The translations under genes and the position numbers were made by a program. From Bacillota bacterium (GTDB lineage Bacteria > Bacillota > Clostridia > Tissierellales > Sedimentibacteraceae), in the NCBI GenBank assembly GCA_023425285.1, contig JAFACY010000179.1, positions 1-7,862 of the forward strand: 7,862 bases of DNA. The letters are read 5' to 3'. How positions within the stretch are numbered: the stretch's first letter is position 1; every line of letters starts with the position of its first letter. Shown one piece after another: positions 1 to 6,843 of this stretch. The notes under the pieces were generated by a model, which saw only the letters and a list, made by a program, of their open reading frames with translations, was not told the DNA's origin and did no database searches.

Positions 1-749
1 CCGAGGAATATAATATAATGTCCGACAAGGACTTTATTGAGGATGTTGAAAATCTTTTAAAGGAAAAAAACATAACGATAAATTGTGAAATACCGAAAGC
101 AACATACGTCCTTCCCATATTGTATACTGAATACAGAATTATCAGTATAGATAAGGAAATGCTGGAGAAATATCTGGGAGAAGGAATTGAACCTGTCGAC
201 GGTGTTTTTTCGTACAGCAATCAAAAGGGAGAATCCCTTGAGATAATAGACGGCAAAAAGTTCGTTTACACCATGAGGGAAAAATCGGGCGGCAAATTAG
301 AGGACGATACAAAAATTGCGGAGCAAATAAATAATTTCTTAAAGGACAAGGATATTGACGGGTCAGGCTTTAATGAAAACTACAGATGCATTGAGGGTGA
401 TTCAGGATTAATAACGTACACAAGATACTATAATAATATAAGCGTAGATAATTCATACATGAAATTTTACATTGATAAAAATGGTATCTATAAATTTGAA
501 ATGCAGAAAATAATTGCCATAAATGAAATAGAAGATAAAATAAATACATTTACCGCTGCCGAAGGCTTATTGAAGCTGCTATCCTATGATGATGCGGAAA
601 ATAAGGAAATTATAAGGATTGATATGTCATATTATAGTATGGAAGATGAGAATTGGCAGCTCATTTCAGGAATAAATTCATATCCGGTGTGGAAAGTTAT
701 TTTTAATGACGGAACGCAAAAACATTTAATCATCCCGAGCATATATTAA
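1..749 (+). CDS. yycI: YycI-like WalRK regulatory protein, 5' end cut off by the window
   Basis: This is probably the extracytoplasmic domain of a YycI-family protein. In Bacilli, YycI is a membrane-anchored accessory protein that, with YycH, modulates the WalK (YycG) sensor kinase controlling cell-wall metabolism. The reading frame is open from base 3 through an internal ATG at 18 to the stop at 747-749. The visible part is hydrophilic, with no membrane segment. B. subtilis YycI is about 280 residues with one N-terminal transmembrane helix; 248 are visible here, so the missing 35-40 residues would fit that anchor. Family-like features are the stretch EIPKATYVLPILYTEY (residues 24-39 from the ATG) and a beta-rich C-terminus ending in an IPSIY tail. 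GAGGAA at 3-8 could serve the ATG at 18, but a start there would remove the anchor. The call rests on recalled family resemblance and on the neighbouring cell-wall gene. walR, walK and yycH would be expected upstream, outside the window. Confidence 0.68.
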   Translation, partial: EEYNIMSDKDFIEDVENLLKEKNITINCEIPKATYVLPILYTEYRIISIDKEMLEKYLGEGIEPVDGVFSYSNQKGESLEIIDGKKFVYTMREKSGGKLEDDTKIAEQINNFLKDKDIDGSGFNENYRCIEGDSGLITYTRYYNNISVDNSYMKFYIDKNGIYKFEMQKIIAINEIEDKINTFTAAEGLLKLLSYDDAENKEIIRIDMSYYSMEDENWQLISGINSYPVWKVIFNDGTQKHLIIPSIY

Positions 750-755
750 TTTTTA

Positions 756-784
756 TTGAAAAAATTGCAGTTGTAGTATATCAT
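756..784 (+). promoter_or_regulatory. Predicted sigma-A-type promoter for murA operon
   Basis: TTGAAA (756-761) and TATCAT (779-784) are separated by 17 bases. Each hexamer has one mismatch to TTGACA/TATAAT. Transcription would start near 791, giving a leader of about 75 bases before murA. No convincing terminator separates this site from the yycI-like gene, so read-through from upstream is also possible. The A+T-rich background makes chance matches common, but the spacing and location are right. Confidence 0.55.
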
Positions 785-864
785 TATATGAAGATTTTAT
801 GTAAAAAAATTATTTTATCTGGTACTTATTAATATTTAAATAAACAAGAATTGAGGAATTATTT

Positions 865-2130
865 ATGTCAAAATTCGTTATAGAAGGTGGATCAAAGCTT
901 AAAGGCAAGGTTAACATCGGTGGATTTAAAAATGCTGCGGTTGCAATAATACCCGCAACATTGCTGTGTCCCGGTCAATGCACCATTCAAAACGTACCCA
1001 ATATAGAAGATGTTAATGTGTTTTTAGATATTTTACAGGAATTAGGAGCAGAAGCAAGATATATAGACGATACCACTATTTATGTGGACTCTACGGATGT
1101 TCAGGGATGCTATCTGAAAAACGGTCTGTCTAAAAAAATGAGGGCATCATATTATCTGCTAGGAGCAGGGCTCGGAAGATTTAAAAGCAGTTCATCATTG
1201 CTTCCCGGCGGATGTGACATCGGGGACAGACCCATTGATCAGCATATAAAAGGCTTTGAGGCTCTGGGAGCAACCGTTGATATAACTCCCGACGGCAGAG
1301 TCAGCGTGCATGCGGATAAATTAACAGGAAGTAAAATATACCTGGATAAGGTTAGTGTAGGAGCTACCATTAATATAATGCTTGCGGCAGTATATGCTGA
1401 AGGACGTACTACAATTGAAAATGCCGCAAAGGAACCTCACATAGTTGATACTGCAAACTTTCTGAACTCCATGGGAGCAGATATAAAGGGTGCAGGCACA
1501 GATGTTATCAGGATAAACGGTGTGAAAGAGCTTACGGGATGTACGTACAGAGTTATCCCCGATCAGATAGAGGCAGGAACATATATGATAGCTGCCGCAG
1601 CCACAAAGGGAGATATCATCATAGACGATATTATACCGAAGCATCTTGAACCGATTACGGCAAAGCTTAAGGAAATGGGATTAGGCATAGAGGAATATGG
1701 AGACTCCATAAGAGTATTTTATAATCGTGAGCTGGTTCCGGTCAATATTCAGACTCTTCCGTATCCGGGGTTTCCCACGGATCTTCAACAGCCCATGACG
1801 GTGCTGTTAGCAACTGTAGCAGGCGAAAGCACAGTTGTTGAAGGGGTATCCGAGGATAGATTCAAGTACGTGAGCGAAATCAACAGAATGGGCGCCAACA
1901 TAGAGTTTACGAAGAAGCAGGCAAGGATAACAGGTACCGACAAACTGAAGGGAACGGTGGTACAAGCTACGGATTTAAGAGCGGGAGCTGCATTGATAAT
2001 CGCGGGCTTAATTGCGGAAGGTCTGACAGAGATCACAAATATACACCATATAGACAGAGGATATGAGCATATAGAAAACAAATTTATGAATCTTGGGGCA
2101 AAAATCAAAAGAGTTAAGGACGAAGAATAA
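865..2130 (+). CDS. murA: UDP-N-acetylglucosamine 1-carboxyvinyltransferase (MurA)
   Basis: This cytosolic enzyme transfers enolpyruvate from phosphoenolpyruvate to UDP-GlcNAc, the first committed step of peptidoglycan precursor synthesis and the target of fosfomycin. The 421 residues match the usual family length of about 420, with the two-domain inside-out alpha/beta barrel pattern throughout. Conserved active-site residues are present: Lys22-Asn23 in GGFKNAA, Arg93 in KKMRAS, the catalytic and fosfomycin-reactive Cys117 in LLPGGCDIGDRP, Asp306 in GFPTDLQ, Asp370-Arg372 in DLRAGAAL, and Arg399 in HIDRGYE. Cys rather than Asp at 117 predicts fosfomycin sensitivity of the enzyme itself. The start is supported by GAGGAA at 853-858, six bases before ATG. 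The N-terminal GGFKNAA differs slightly from the common SGAKNAA. Many Firmicutes carry two MurA paralogues (MurA/MurZ); which one this is cannot be decided here. The transglutaminase-like gene follows after 18 bases and is probably cotranscribed. Confidence 0.95.
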   Translation: MSKFVIEGGSKLKGKVNIGGFKNAAVAIIPATLLCPGQCTIQNVPNIEDVNVFLDILQELGAEARYIDDTTIYVDSTDVQGCYLKNGLSKKMRASYYLLGAGLGRFKSSSSLLPGGCDIGDRPIDQHIKGFEALGATVDITPDGRVSVHADKLTGSKIYLDKVSVGATINIMLAAVYAEGRTTIENAAKEPHIVDTANFLNSMGADIKGAGTDVIRINGVKELTGCTYRVIPDQIEAGTYMIAAAATKGDIIIDDIIPKHLEPITAKLKEMGLGIEEYGDSIRVFYNRELVPVNIQTLPYPGFPTDLQQPMTVLLATVAGESTVVEGVSEDRFKYVSEINRMGANIEFTKKQARITGTDKLKGTVVQATDLRAGAALIIAGLIAEGLTEITNIHHIDRGYEHIENKFMNLGAKIKRVKDEE

Positions 2131-2148
2131 TAATTCAGGGGGCAAAAA

Positions 2149-3510
2149 ATGTTATTGAAGGATTTAAAGTATTTAAAAGTAGATCTTCCGGAAGATGTGC
2201 TTAAAATGAAAATGAACGGTAATTTTGCAGAGGCAGTCAGGTTGATTGACCTGAGACTGAATAAGCAGATTCCCGTTGCCATGAGGAAAAGGCTGGAATC
2301 AGAAAAAGAAATTATCAATACAATTAAAAACGAATACTCGTACACATTCGATGAAGCGTTAAAGCTGTGTCAGGATAACATAAAGGATTTTACAAAAGAA
2401 GAGCTTGTATTTCTGCAGGAGGACAGTCAGGCAGATTGGATATTGGTGGACGGTCAGGTGAAATTCAATGACAGCTTTTACGGTTCACTGCTTGTCACGA
2501 GAGCCGATTTAAGAGAAAGATTGTTTGATAAAGAGGGATGGGACAATAAAAGAGCAGAATATTTAGATGCAAACATCAGGGATATGAAGGAAAATGGAGG
2601 AGCATCGTATTACATACGCTTAAAAGCATCTCTTAAAATAAAAGATGAATATGCAAGAGTGGGAGAAAAAATAAGAGTCTACATGCCTGTTCCCGCAAAT
2701 TGCCAGCAGAAAAATATAAAGATAATAAAGACTATACCTGAGGCTGTTTATATATCCTATGAAAATCATCCGAGCAGGACGGCTTATTTTGAAACGATAT
2801 TACAGGAAGACATGGAGTTTTCAGTTGAATATTCATATGAAAGCCATCTGAAATATAATGATCCTGATCCTGCAAAGGTATCATCACAGCAGCCGGCATT
2901 TGATACACATGAATTTGAGCCGCAGATTATGTTTACGCCATATATCAAGGAGCTTGCAGGCGAAATAATCGGTGATGAAACAAATCCTTTGATAAAGGCG
3001 AGAAAAATATACGATTATATAACTCAAAATGTAAAATATTCATATATGAGAGCATATTCCACAATCAACAATATACCTGAATATTGTGCACTTAATTTAA
3101 AGGGAGACTGTGGAGTTCAGTCACTTCTGTTTATTACGCTGTGCAGATGTGCGGGCATACCTGCCAGGTGGCAGTCAGGTCTCGCAGTGACACCATATCA
3201 TATCGGACCTCACGACTGGGCACAGTTCTATATTGAACCCTACGGATGGATGTTTGCTGACCCGTCATTCGGAGGTGATGCTTTCAGAATCGGAAATATG
3301 GACAAGTGGAATTTCCATTTTTCAAACCTTGATCCGTTCAGAATGGTAGCCAATTCGGAGCTTCAGCACGAATTTGATCCTCCCAAGCAGTATTTCAGGC
3401 ACGACCCCTATGACAATCAAGAGGGTGAATGCGAATACGAAGACAGAGGAATAAGAAGAGAAGAATTCAGGAGAAAATTTGAACTGATTGAGATGAAGAA
3501 ATTACAATGA
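2149..3510 (+). CDS. Transglutaminase-like domain protein, probably cytosolic
   Basis: This 453-residue protein has a transglutaminase-core fold (papain-like superfamily, COG1305 type). Bacterial members are often proteases, peptidases or amidases rather than cross-linkers. The triad is intact: Cys321 in KGDCGVQSLLF, His356 in GPHDWAQFYIE, and Asp371 in WMFADPSFGG. Residues 1-150 are mainly helical and charged, and I do not recognise them as a named domain. Residues 154-235 form a beta-rich stretch like the N-terminal domain that often precedes this core. Residues 275-375 hold the catalytic core, and 376-453 form a polar tail. There is no signal peptide or membrane helix, so it should act inside the cell, unlike many secreted relatives. 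AGGGGG (2137-2142) lies six bases before the ATG. It sits between murA and the sigma-54 activator with short gaps, suggesting one transcript. The substrate is unknown; peptides or cell-wall fragments are a context-based guess only. Confidence 0.85.
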   Translation: MLLKDLKYLKVDLPEDVLKMKMNGNFAEAVRLIDLRLNKQIPVAMRKRLESEKEIINTIKNEYSYTFDEALKLCQDNIKDFTKEELVFLQEDSQADWILVDGQVKFNDSFYGSLLVTRADLRERLFDKEGWDNKRAEYLDANIRDMKENGGASYYIRLKASLKIKDEYARVGEKIRVYMPVPANCQQKNIKIIKTIPEAVYISYENHPSRTAYFETILQEDMEFSVEYSYESHLKYNDPDPAKVSSQQPAFDTHEFEPQIMFTPYIKELAGEIIGDETNPLIKARKIYDYITQNVKYSYMRAYSTINNIPEYCALNLKGDCGVQSLLFITLCRCAGIPARWQSGLAVTPYHIGPHDWAQFYIEPYGWMFADPSFGGDAFRIGNMDKWNFHFSNLDPFRMVANSELQHEFDPPKQYFRHDPYDNQEGECEYEDRGIRREEFRRKFELIEMKKLQ

Positions 3511-3525
3511 AAGAAAAGTGAAAAA

Positions 3526-5391
3526 ATGTTTAGTAATGATAGTTATACAAAGCAATTTACAGATATGATGTCGGAAGGCTTTATATTTATAGATAGTAAC
3601 GGAACTATTCAAATCTACAACAGCAAGGCTAAAGAGATATTCGGCATAGATTATGAATATGATTACAGTCACAGCTCCGGAAAAATTGAAGAAGGAGATA
3701 TAGTTATTATCGGTGATTCATATCTGGGGAGGGATGACGGAGGAATAACACCGGAATCTCTCAAAGCCATAGGCATAAAAGACCCCAGGATAAAAACCGG
3801 AGATGCGATTATAGCTGTAGGAACCTACAGCAGCTGCAAACCAAATAATTGCAGGTATGTATTCAGTGACAACAATAATTCTGCCGAAAAACTTGAGCTT
3901 GATTGCGTATATAAGGGTGTAAGCATTTACGTATGTATAGATTTCATAAACAGGATGGTTGTCATACAGGCTGATTCGGAAAGATACGTTGTGGATTACA
4001 TTAAATGCATTGGTCACATTGTTGTTTTGGATGCTGTCAGTAAAAAAATGAAGTTTTATCAGGCTAAGGGCTACACTGCCAGAAACGAGGACATAGGAAG
4101 TCTCCTGCATGGAAGGGTGTTCATGGCTAAGGGTGAAAATTCAGAGATTTTTGATGTAATAGGAAAGAACGTATTTGAAATACATAAAGACAACTCAACT
4201 ATTCAGGAATTCTATGATGCGGCAATAGGAAATGACATAATCTTTACAAATGAATACAAAGAAATAAACGGCAGACCTACCATATGCTCTTTGTTTCCCG
4301 TGAACAAGGACGGTAAAAGGGTCGGTGCAGTATTGAAAATAAAAGATATTTCTGAGATAAAGAAGGTTATTAAGGAAAGAGATGATGCACTGCAAAACTA
4401 TTTACGTATCGAAAGAAAATTAATTGATGAGGAAAATTCAAAAAAATTACTGCCCGAATTGATAGGTGAAAGCAGTGAGATTATGCAGGTCAAGAATTTA
4501 GCTGTAAAGGCTTCCAAATCAAAATCCACTGTGCTCATACTGGGAGAAAGCGGAACAGGCAAAAATCTGCTTGCCAGAGCAATACATGACAACAGTGAGA
4601 ACAGGAATAAGCCGTTTATTGCGGTGAATTGCAGTGCCATACCTGACTCGCTTCTTGAAAGTGAGCTTTTCGGATATGAAGAGGGGTCGTTTACAGGAGC
4701 CAAGCTTGGAGGGAAAAAGGGACTTTTTGAAACAGCTCAGGGCGGAACATTATTTTTGGATGAAATTGCAGAAATTTCCCCTTCATTACAGGTAAAGCTT
4801 CTTCATGTGCTTCAGGATAAGACGTTTTATAAAATCGGAGGAAATGATTTAATAAAACTCAACGTAAGAATAATTGCAGCTACGAACAAGAATCTCGAAG
4901 AAGAAATATTAAAAAACAGATTCAGAGAAGATTTGTATTACAGAATAAATGTATTTCCGATATGGATTCCACCTCTGAGAGAAAGAAAGCAGGATATGTA
5001 TGCACTGGTAAAAGACTTGCTGCCTGCAATATGCAGCAGATTGGGCTGTGAGGAAAAAGGCATATCGGGAGAGGCATTAAGACTGCTGTTATCATATAAT
5101 TACCCGGGCAATGTGAGAGAATTGGAAAATATTCTTGAACGGGCCGTAAATCTCACAGAAGGAAAGACTATTTTTTCTAAAAACCTATCAATTGATAAAA
5201 AAAGTGATTTAGTCAAGACAGAAAGCAATAAAACAGAAGCCTTGAGAGGAATTTTGGAAAATGCAGAAAAAGAGGCGATTGAAGCGGCTATTTCATATAA
5301 TCGTGGAGATAAGCAGGCTGCTATTAAGGATTTGGGAATAGGCAAGACTTCTTTTTATGAAAAAATTAAAAAATATAATATTGATTTATAA
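3526..5391 (+). CDS. PAS-containing sigma-54 enhancer-binding transcriptional activator
   Basis: This 621-residue cytosolic activator should use ATP to remodel sigma-54 RNA polymerase at -24/-12 promoters. Domains in order: an N-terminal PAS-like segment (about 8-42); a poorly characterised beta-rich region (about 50-200, with EEGDIVIIGDSYLGRDDGG); a second PAS-like segment (about 205-275) leading into a charged helix (276-305); the AAA+ sigma-54 interaction domain (about 311-545); and a Fis-type helix-turn-helix (about 585-618). AAA+ motifs are Walker A GESGTGKN (340-347), the sigma-54 contact loop GSFTGA (387-392, usually GAFTGA), Walker B GGTLFLDEI (406-414), sensor I AATNKN (451-456), and the arginine-finger region RFREDLYYR (465-473). 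There is no receiver domain, so control is probably by a small ligand rather than phosphorylation. The start follows the previous stop by 15 bases with only a weak AAGTG site (3516-3520), so translation may be coupled. The obvious target is the sigma-54 promoter at 5593-5609. Confidence 0.95.
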   Translation: MFSNDSYTKQFTDMMSEGFIFIDSNGTIQIYNSKAKEIFGIDYEYDYSHSSGKIEEGDIVIIGDSYLGRDDGGITPESLKAIGIKDPRIKTGDAIIAVGTYSSCKPNNCRYVFSDNNNSAEKLELDCVYKGVSIYVCIDFINRMVVIQADSERYVVDYIKCIGHIVVLDAVSKKMKFYQAKGYTARNEDIGSLLHGRVFMAKGENSEIFDVIGKNVFEIHKDNSTIQEFYDAAIGNDIIFTNEYKEINGRPTICSLFPVNKDGKRVGAVLKIKDISEIKKVIKERDDALQNYLRIERKLIDEENSKKLLPELIGESSEIMQVKNLAVKASKSKSTVLILGESGTGKNLLARAIHDNSENRNKPFIAVNCSAIPDSLLESELFGYEEGSFTGAKLGGKKGLFETAQGGTLFLDEIAEISPSLQVKLLHVLQDKTFYKIGGNDLIKLNVRIIAATNKNLEEEILKNRFREDLYYRINVFPIWIPPLRERKQDMYALVKDLLPAICSRLGCEEKGISGEALRLLLSYNYPGNVRELENILERAVNLTEGKTIFSKNLSIDKKSDLVKTESNKTEALRGILENAEKEAIEAAISYNRGDKQAAIKDLGIGKTSFYEKIKKYNIDL

Positions 5392-5434
5392 AATTCCGCA
5401 AAACAGGAAAAAATTTCAGTTTTGCGGAATTTTT
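5391..5434 (+). terminator. Rho-independent terminator after the activator gene
   Basis: A perfect 14-base inverted repeat, AAATTCCGCAAAAC (5391-5404) and GTTTTGCGGAATTT (5419-5432), encloses a 14-base loop. That loop can fold further (GAAA 5407-5410 with TTTC 5414-5417). The arm runs into TTTT (5431-5434) then ATTATG, so the T-run is short. The hairpin overlaps the stop codon by one base. It should insulate the sigma-54 operon from read-through. Its arms share TGCGGAA with a site farther downstream, so it might also be an activator-binding palindrome. Confidence 0.8.
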
Positions 5435-5503
5435 ATTATGCAAAATAAAAACCAATAAAATGCATTTATCACAATGAGTGCTCCTAATACTTAACTTAAT
5501 CAG

Positions 5504-5519
5504 TTCGGAAATGCGGAAA
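5504..5519 (+). promoter_or_regulatory. Candidate upstream activator-binding site (tandem 8-base repeat)
   Basis: Two adjacent near-identical octamers, TTCGGAAA (5504-5511) and TGCGGAAA (5512-5519), lie about 100-115 bases before the expected sigma-54 transcription start. That is a usual distance for enhancer-binding activators. TGCGGAA recurs at 5423-5429 and its complement TTCCGCA at 5394-5400, both inside the terminator stem. A weaker relative, TGCGAAAA, is at 5557-5564. A separate 10-base palindrome, AAATGCATTT, lies at 5458-5467. Binding is inferred from position and repetition only. Confidence 0.3.
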
Positions 5520-5592
5520 AAGAAATACTAATTATAAAAATAAAATTATATGTATGTGCGAAAAATGTTGAAATATAAGGAATGAATTTGAT

Positions 5593-5609
5593 TGGCACAA
5601 TAATTGCTT
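5593..5609 (+). promoter_or_regulatory. Sigma-54 (-24/-12) promoter for the spmA-spmB-S66 operon
   Basis: The sequence TGGCAC (5593-5598), AATAA, TTGCTT (5604-5609) matches the sigma-54 consensus TGGCAC-N5-TTGCW very closely. The invariant GG (5594-5595) and GC (5606-5607) are exactly ten bases apart. The predicted transcription start is near 5619, giving a leader of about 39 bases to the spmA-like ATG. Such a promoter is silent without an enhancer-binding activator, and a gene for one ends about 200 bases upstream. No equally good sigma-A promoter was noticed in this gap. Confidence 0.9.
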
Positions 5610-5657
5610 GGTGAATGACATGGAATATTAATTTGAAAAAATTTAAAGGAGAAAAAA

Positions 5658-6287
5658 ATGATTAATGGAATTTGGTTAGGATTAATTGTTATCGGAGTAG
5701 TGGTTGCTATTTTTACGGGCAATGTGCAGGCTGTAACAGATGCATCAATAAACTTTGCCAATACAGCGGTTGAAATAGCTATAGGATTAATTGGAATAAT
5801 GACATTATGGCTTGGTATCATGGCCATTGCCGAAAAGGCAGGATTAATAAAGGGATTGGCAAAAGGATTAAGCCCGATTATGAAGAGACTTTTCCCGGAT
5901 GTTCCTGCTGACCATCCTGCGATGGGTGCAATGATAATGAATATTGCAGCAAATATTCTCGGACTTGGAAATGCGGCAACTCCATTCGGACTTAAGGCTA
6001 TGGAGGAGCTTGACACATTGAATGAACATAAGGGTGTTGCAACAAATGCCATGGTAATGTTTCTTGCGATAAATACATCTTCCGTAACCCTGCTTCCTGC
6101 AACTGTAATAGGCTTAAGAGCTGCTGCGGGATCCGCAAATGCAACCGAAGTAATAGGACCCGTCATCCTTGCTACTACAATATCAACCGTATCAGCAATT
6201 ATACTTGCAAAATTATTTGGTAAAATGAAAAGATATAGGATTGAAAACTATATAGAAAAATCTGAGTCTGAGAGTGTGGAGGGATAA
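5658..6287 (+). CDS. spmA: SpmA-like nucleoside-recognition (Gate) domain membrane protein
   Basis: This 209-residue integral membrane protein belongs to the SpmA/nucleoside-recognition (Gate) family. In B. subtilis, SpmA and SpmB are needed for proper spore core dehydration. Related pairs such as E. coli YjiH/YjiG sit beside a peptidase gene, and their transport role is inferred rather than proven. Hydrophobic segments lie at about 4-21, 38-60, 88-105, 128-150 and 164-187, followed by a basic, polar C-terminal tail. The signature AANILGLGNAATPFGLKAM (97-115) and NTSSVTLLPAT (139-149) are typical of SpmA. B. subtilis SpmA is about 196 residues, so length fits. AAAGGAG (5645-5651) lies six bases before the ATG. 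It is the first gene after the sigma-54 promoter and is one base from the spmB-like gene. Control by sigma-54 rather than a sporulation sigma factor raises the possibility of a vegetative paralogue, so the symbol marks the family, not a proven spore role. Confidence 0.88.
   Translation: MINGIWLGLIVIGVVVAIFTGNVQAVTDASINFANTAVEIAIGLIGIMTLWLGIMAIAEKAGLIKGLAKGLSPIMKRLFPDVPADHPAMGAMIMNIAANILGLGNAATPFGLKAMEELDTLNEHKGVATNAMVMFLAINTSSVTLLPATVIGLRAAAGSANATEVIGPVILATTISTVSAIILAKLFGKMKRYRIENYIEKSESESVEG
6278..6283 (+). promoter_or_regulatory. Ribosome binding site deciding the spmB-like start
   Basis: GGAGGG lies five bases before the ATG at 6289 and inside the end of the spmA-like gene. An in-frame GTG at 6274 would add five residues, but this site would then fall within the coding sequence rather than before it. 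The ATG at 6289 is therefore preferred. Confidence 0.8.
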
Positions 6288-6288
6288 T

Positions 6289-6822
6289 ATGTTACAGACA
6301 GTTTTAAATACAATTTCATTATATGCTATACCTGCATTGCTGTTAGGGATACCGTTATATGGATATATTAAGAAAGTAAAGGTTTATGAAGTGTTTGTCG
6401 GAGGTGCAAAGGAAGGATTTGATACTGCAATCAGAATAATTCCATATCTGGTGGCAATGCTTGCTGCCATAGGAGTTTTCAGGGCGTCAGGAGCAATGGG
6501 ATATTTAGTTAAGCTGCTGAGTCCTATAACAAATATGATCGGTATGCCAGCTGAAGTTCTTCCGATGGGAATAATGAGGTCATTGTCAGGCGGAGGAGCC
6601 GAGGGAATGATGGTTGAATTGTTCAATACATACGGACCCGATTCATTGATAGGAAGAATGTCTTCAGTGGCAATGGGTTCAACGGAAACGACGATGTATG
6701 CCATAGCGGTATATTATGGAGTTGTAAAAGTTACAAAAGTAAGACATACACTGTCGGTAGGATTGCTTGTTGACGCTATAAGCTTGATAGCTGCAGCGAT
6801 TATTACAAATATTGTATTTTAA
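6289..6822 (+). CDS. spmB: SpmB-like nucleoside-recognition domain membrane protein
   Basis: This is the partner of the SpmA-like protein, 177 residues from the ATG at 6289 (B. subtilis SpmB is about 178). It is an integral membrane protein with hydrophobic stretches at about 4-26, 48-66, 84-96, 126-147 and 156-176. Family signatures are GGAKEGFDTAIRIIPYLVAM (38-57), RSLSGGGAEGMM (97-108) and AMGSTETTMYAIAVYYG (128-144). The two proteins probably form one membrane complex, since the genes are separated by a single base and the family normally occurs as a pair. In B. subtilis the spmAB operon also contains dacB, a D-alanyl-D-alanine carboxypeptidase gene. Here an S66 LD-carboxypeptidase-like gene follows after 21 bases, a comparable pairing with a cell-wall peptidase of a different family. 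The transported or sensed molecule is not established. Confidence 0.88.
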   Translation: MLQTVLNTISLYAIPALLLGIPLYGYIKKVKVYEVFVGGAKEGFDTAIRIIPYLVAMLAAIGVFRASGAMGYLVKLLSPITNMIGMPAEVLPMGIMRSLSGGGAEGMMVELFNTYGPDSLIGRMSSVAMGSTETTMYAIAVYYGVVKVTKVRHTLSVGLLVDAISLIAAAIITNIVF

Positions 6823-6843
6823 AACAGAAATAAGAGGTGAAAA

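Noticed and set aside
18..749. ATG at 18 as the true start of the yycI-like gene, with GAGGAA at 3-8 as its ribosome site
   Set aside because: The frame is open further left, the family carries an N-terminal membrane anchor missing here, and visible length is short by about the size of that anchor. It is better read as a gene cut by the window edge.
748..766. Small inverted repeat AATTTTT/AAAAATT after the yycI-like stop as a terminator
   Set aside because: The stem is only seven A-T pairs with no following T-run; such repeats are expected by chance in this A+T-rich gap.
816..835. TGGTAC-containing stretch before murA as a second sigma-54 promoter
   Set aside because: There is no GC at the required ten-base distance from GG; the -12 position reads TA.
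1785..2345. 186-codon open frame on the minus strand across the end of murA
   Set aside because: It overlaps two well-supported + strand genes, has no recognisable protein features and no convincing ribosome site.
5546..6166. 206-codon open frame on the minus strand over the spmA-like gene
   Set aside because: It is an antisense shadow of a strongly family-like membrane protein and would also read through the sigma-54 promoter region. The translation is low-complexity hydrophobic sequence.
6274..6288. GTG start adding five residues to the spmB-like protein
   Set aside because: The GGAGGG ribosome site (6278-6283) lies downstream of this GTG and is correctly placed for the ATG at 6289.
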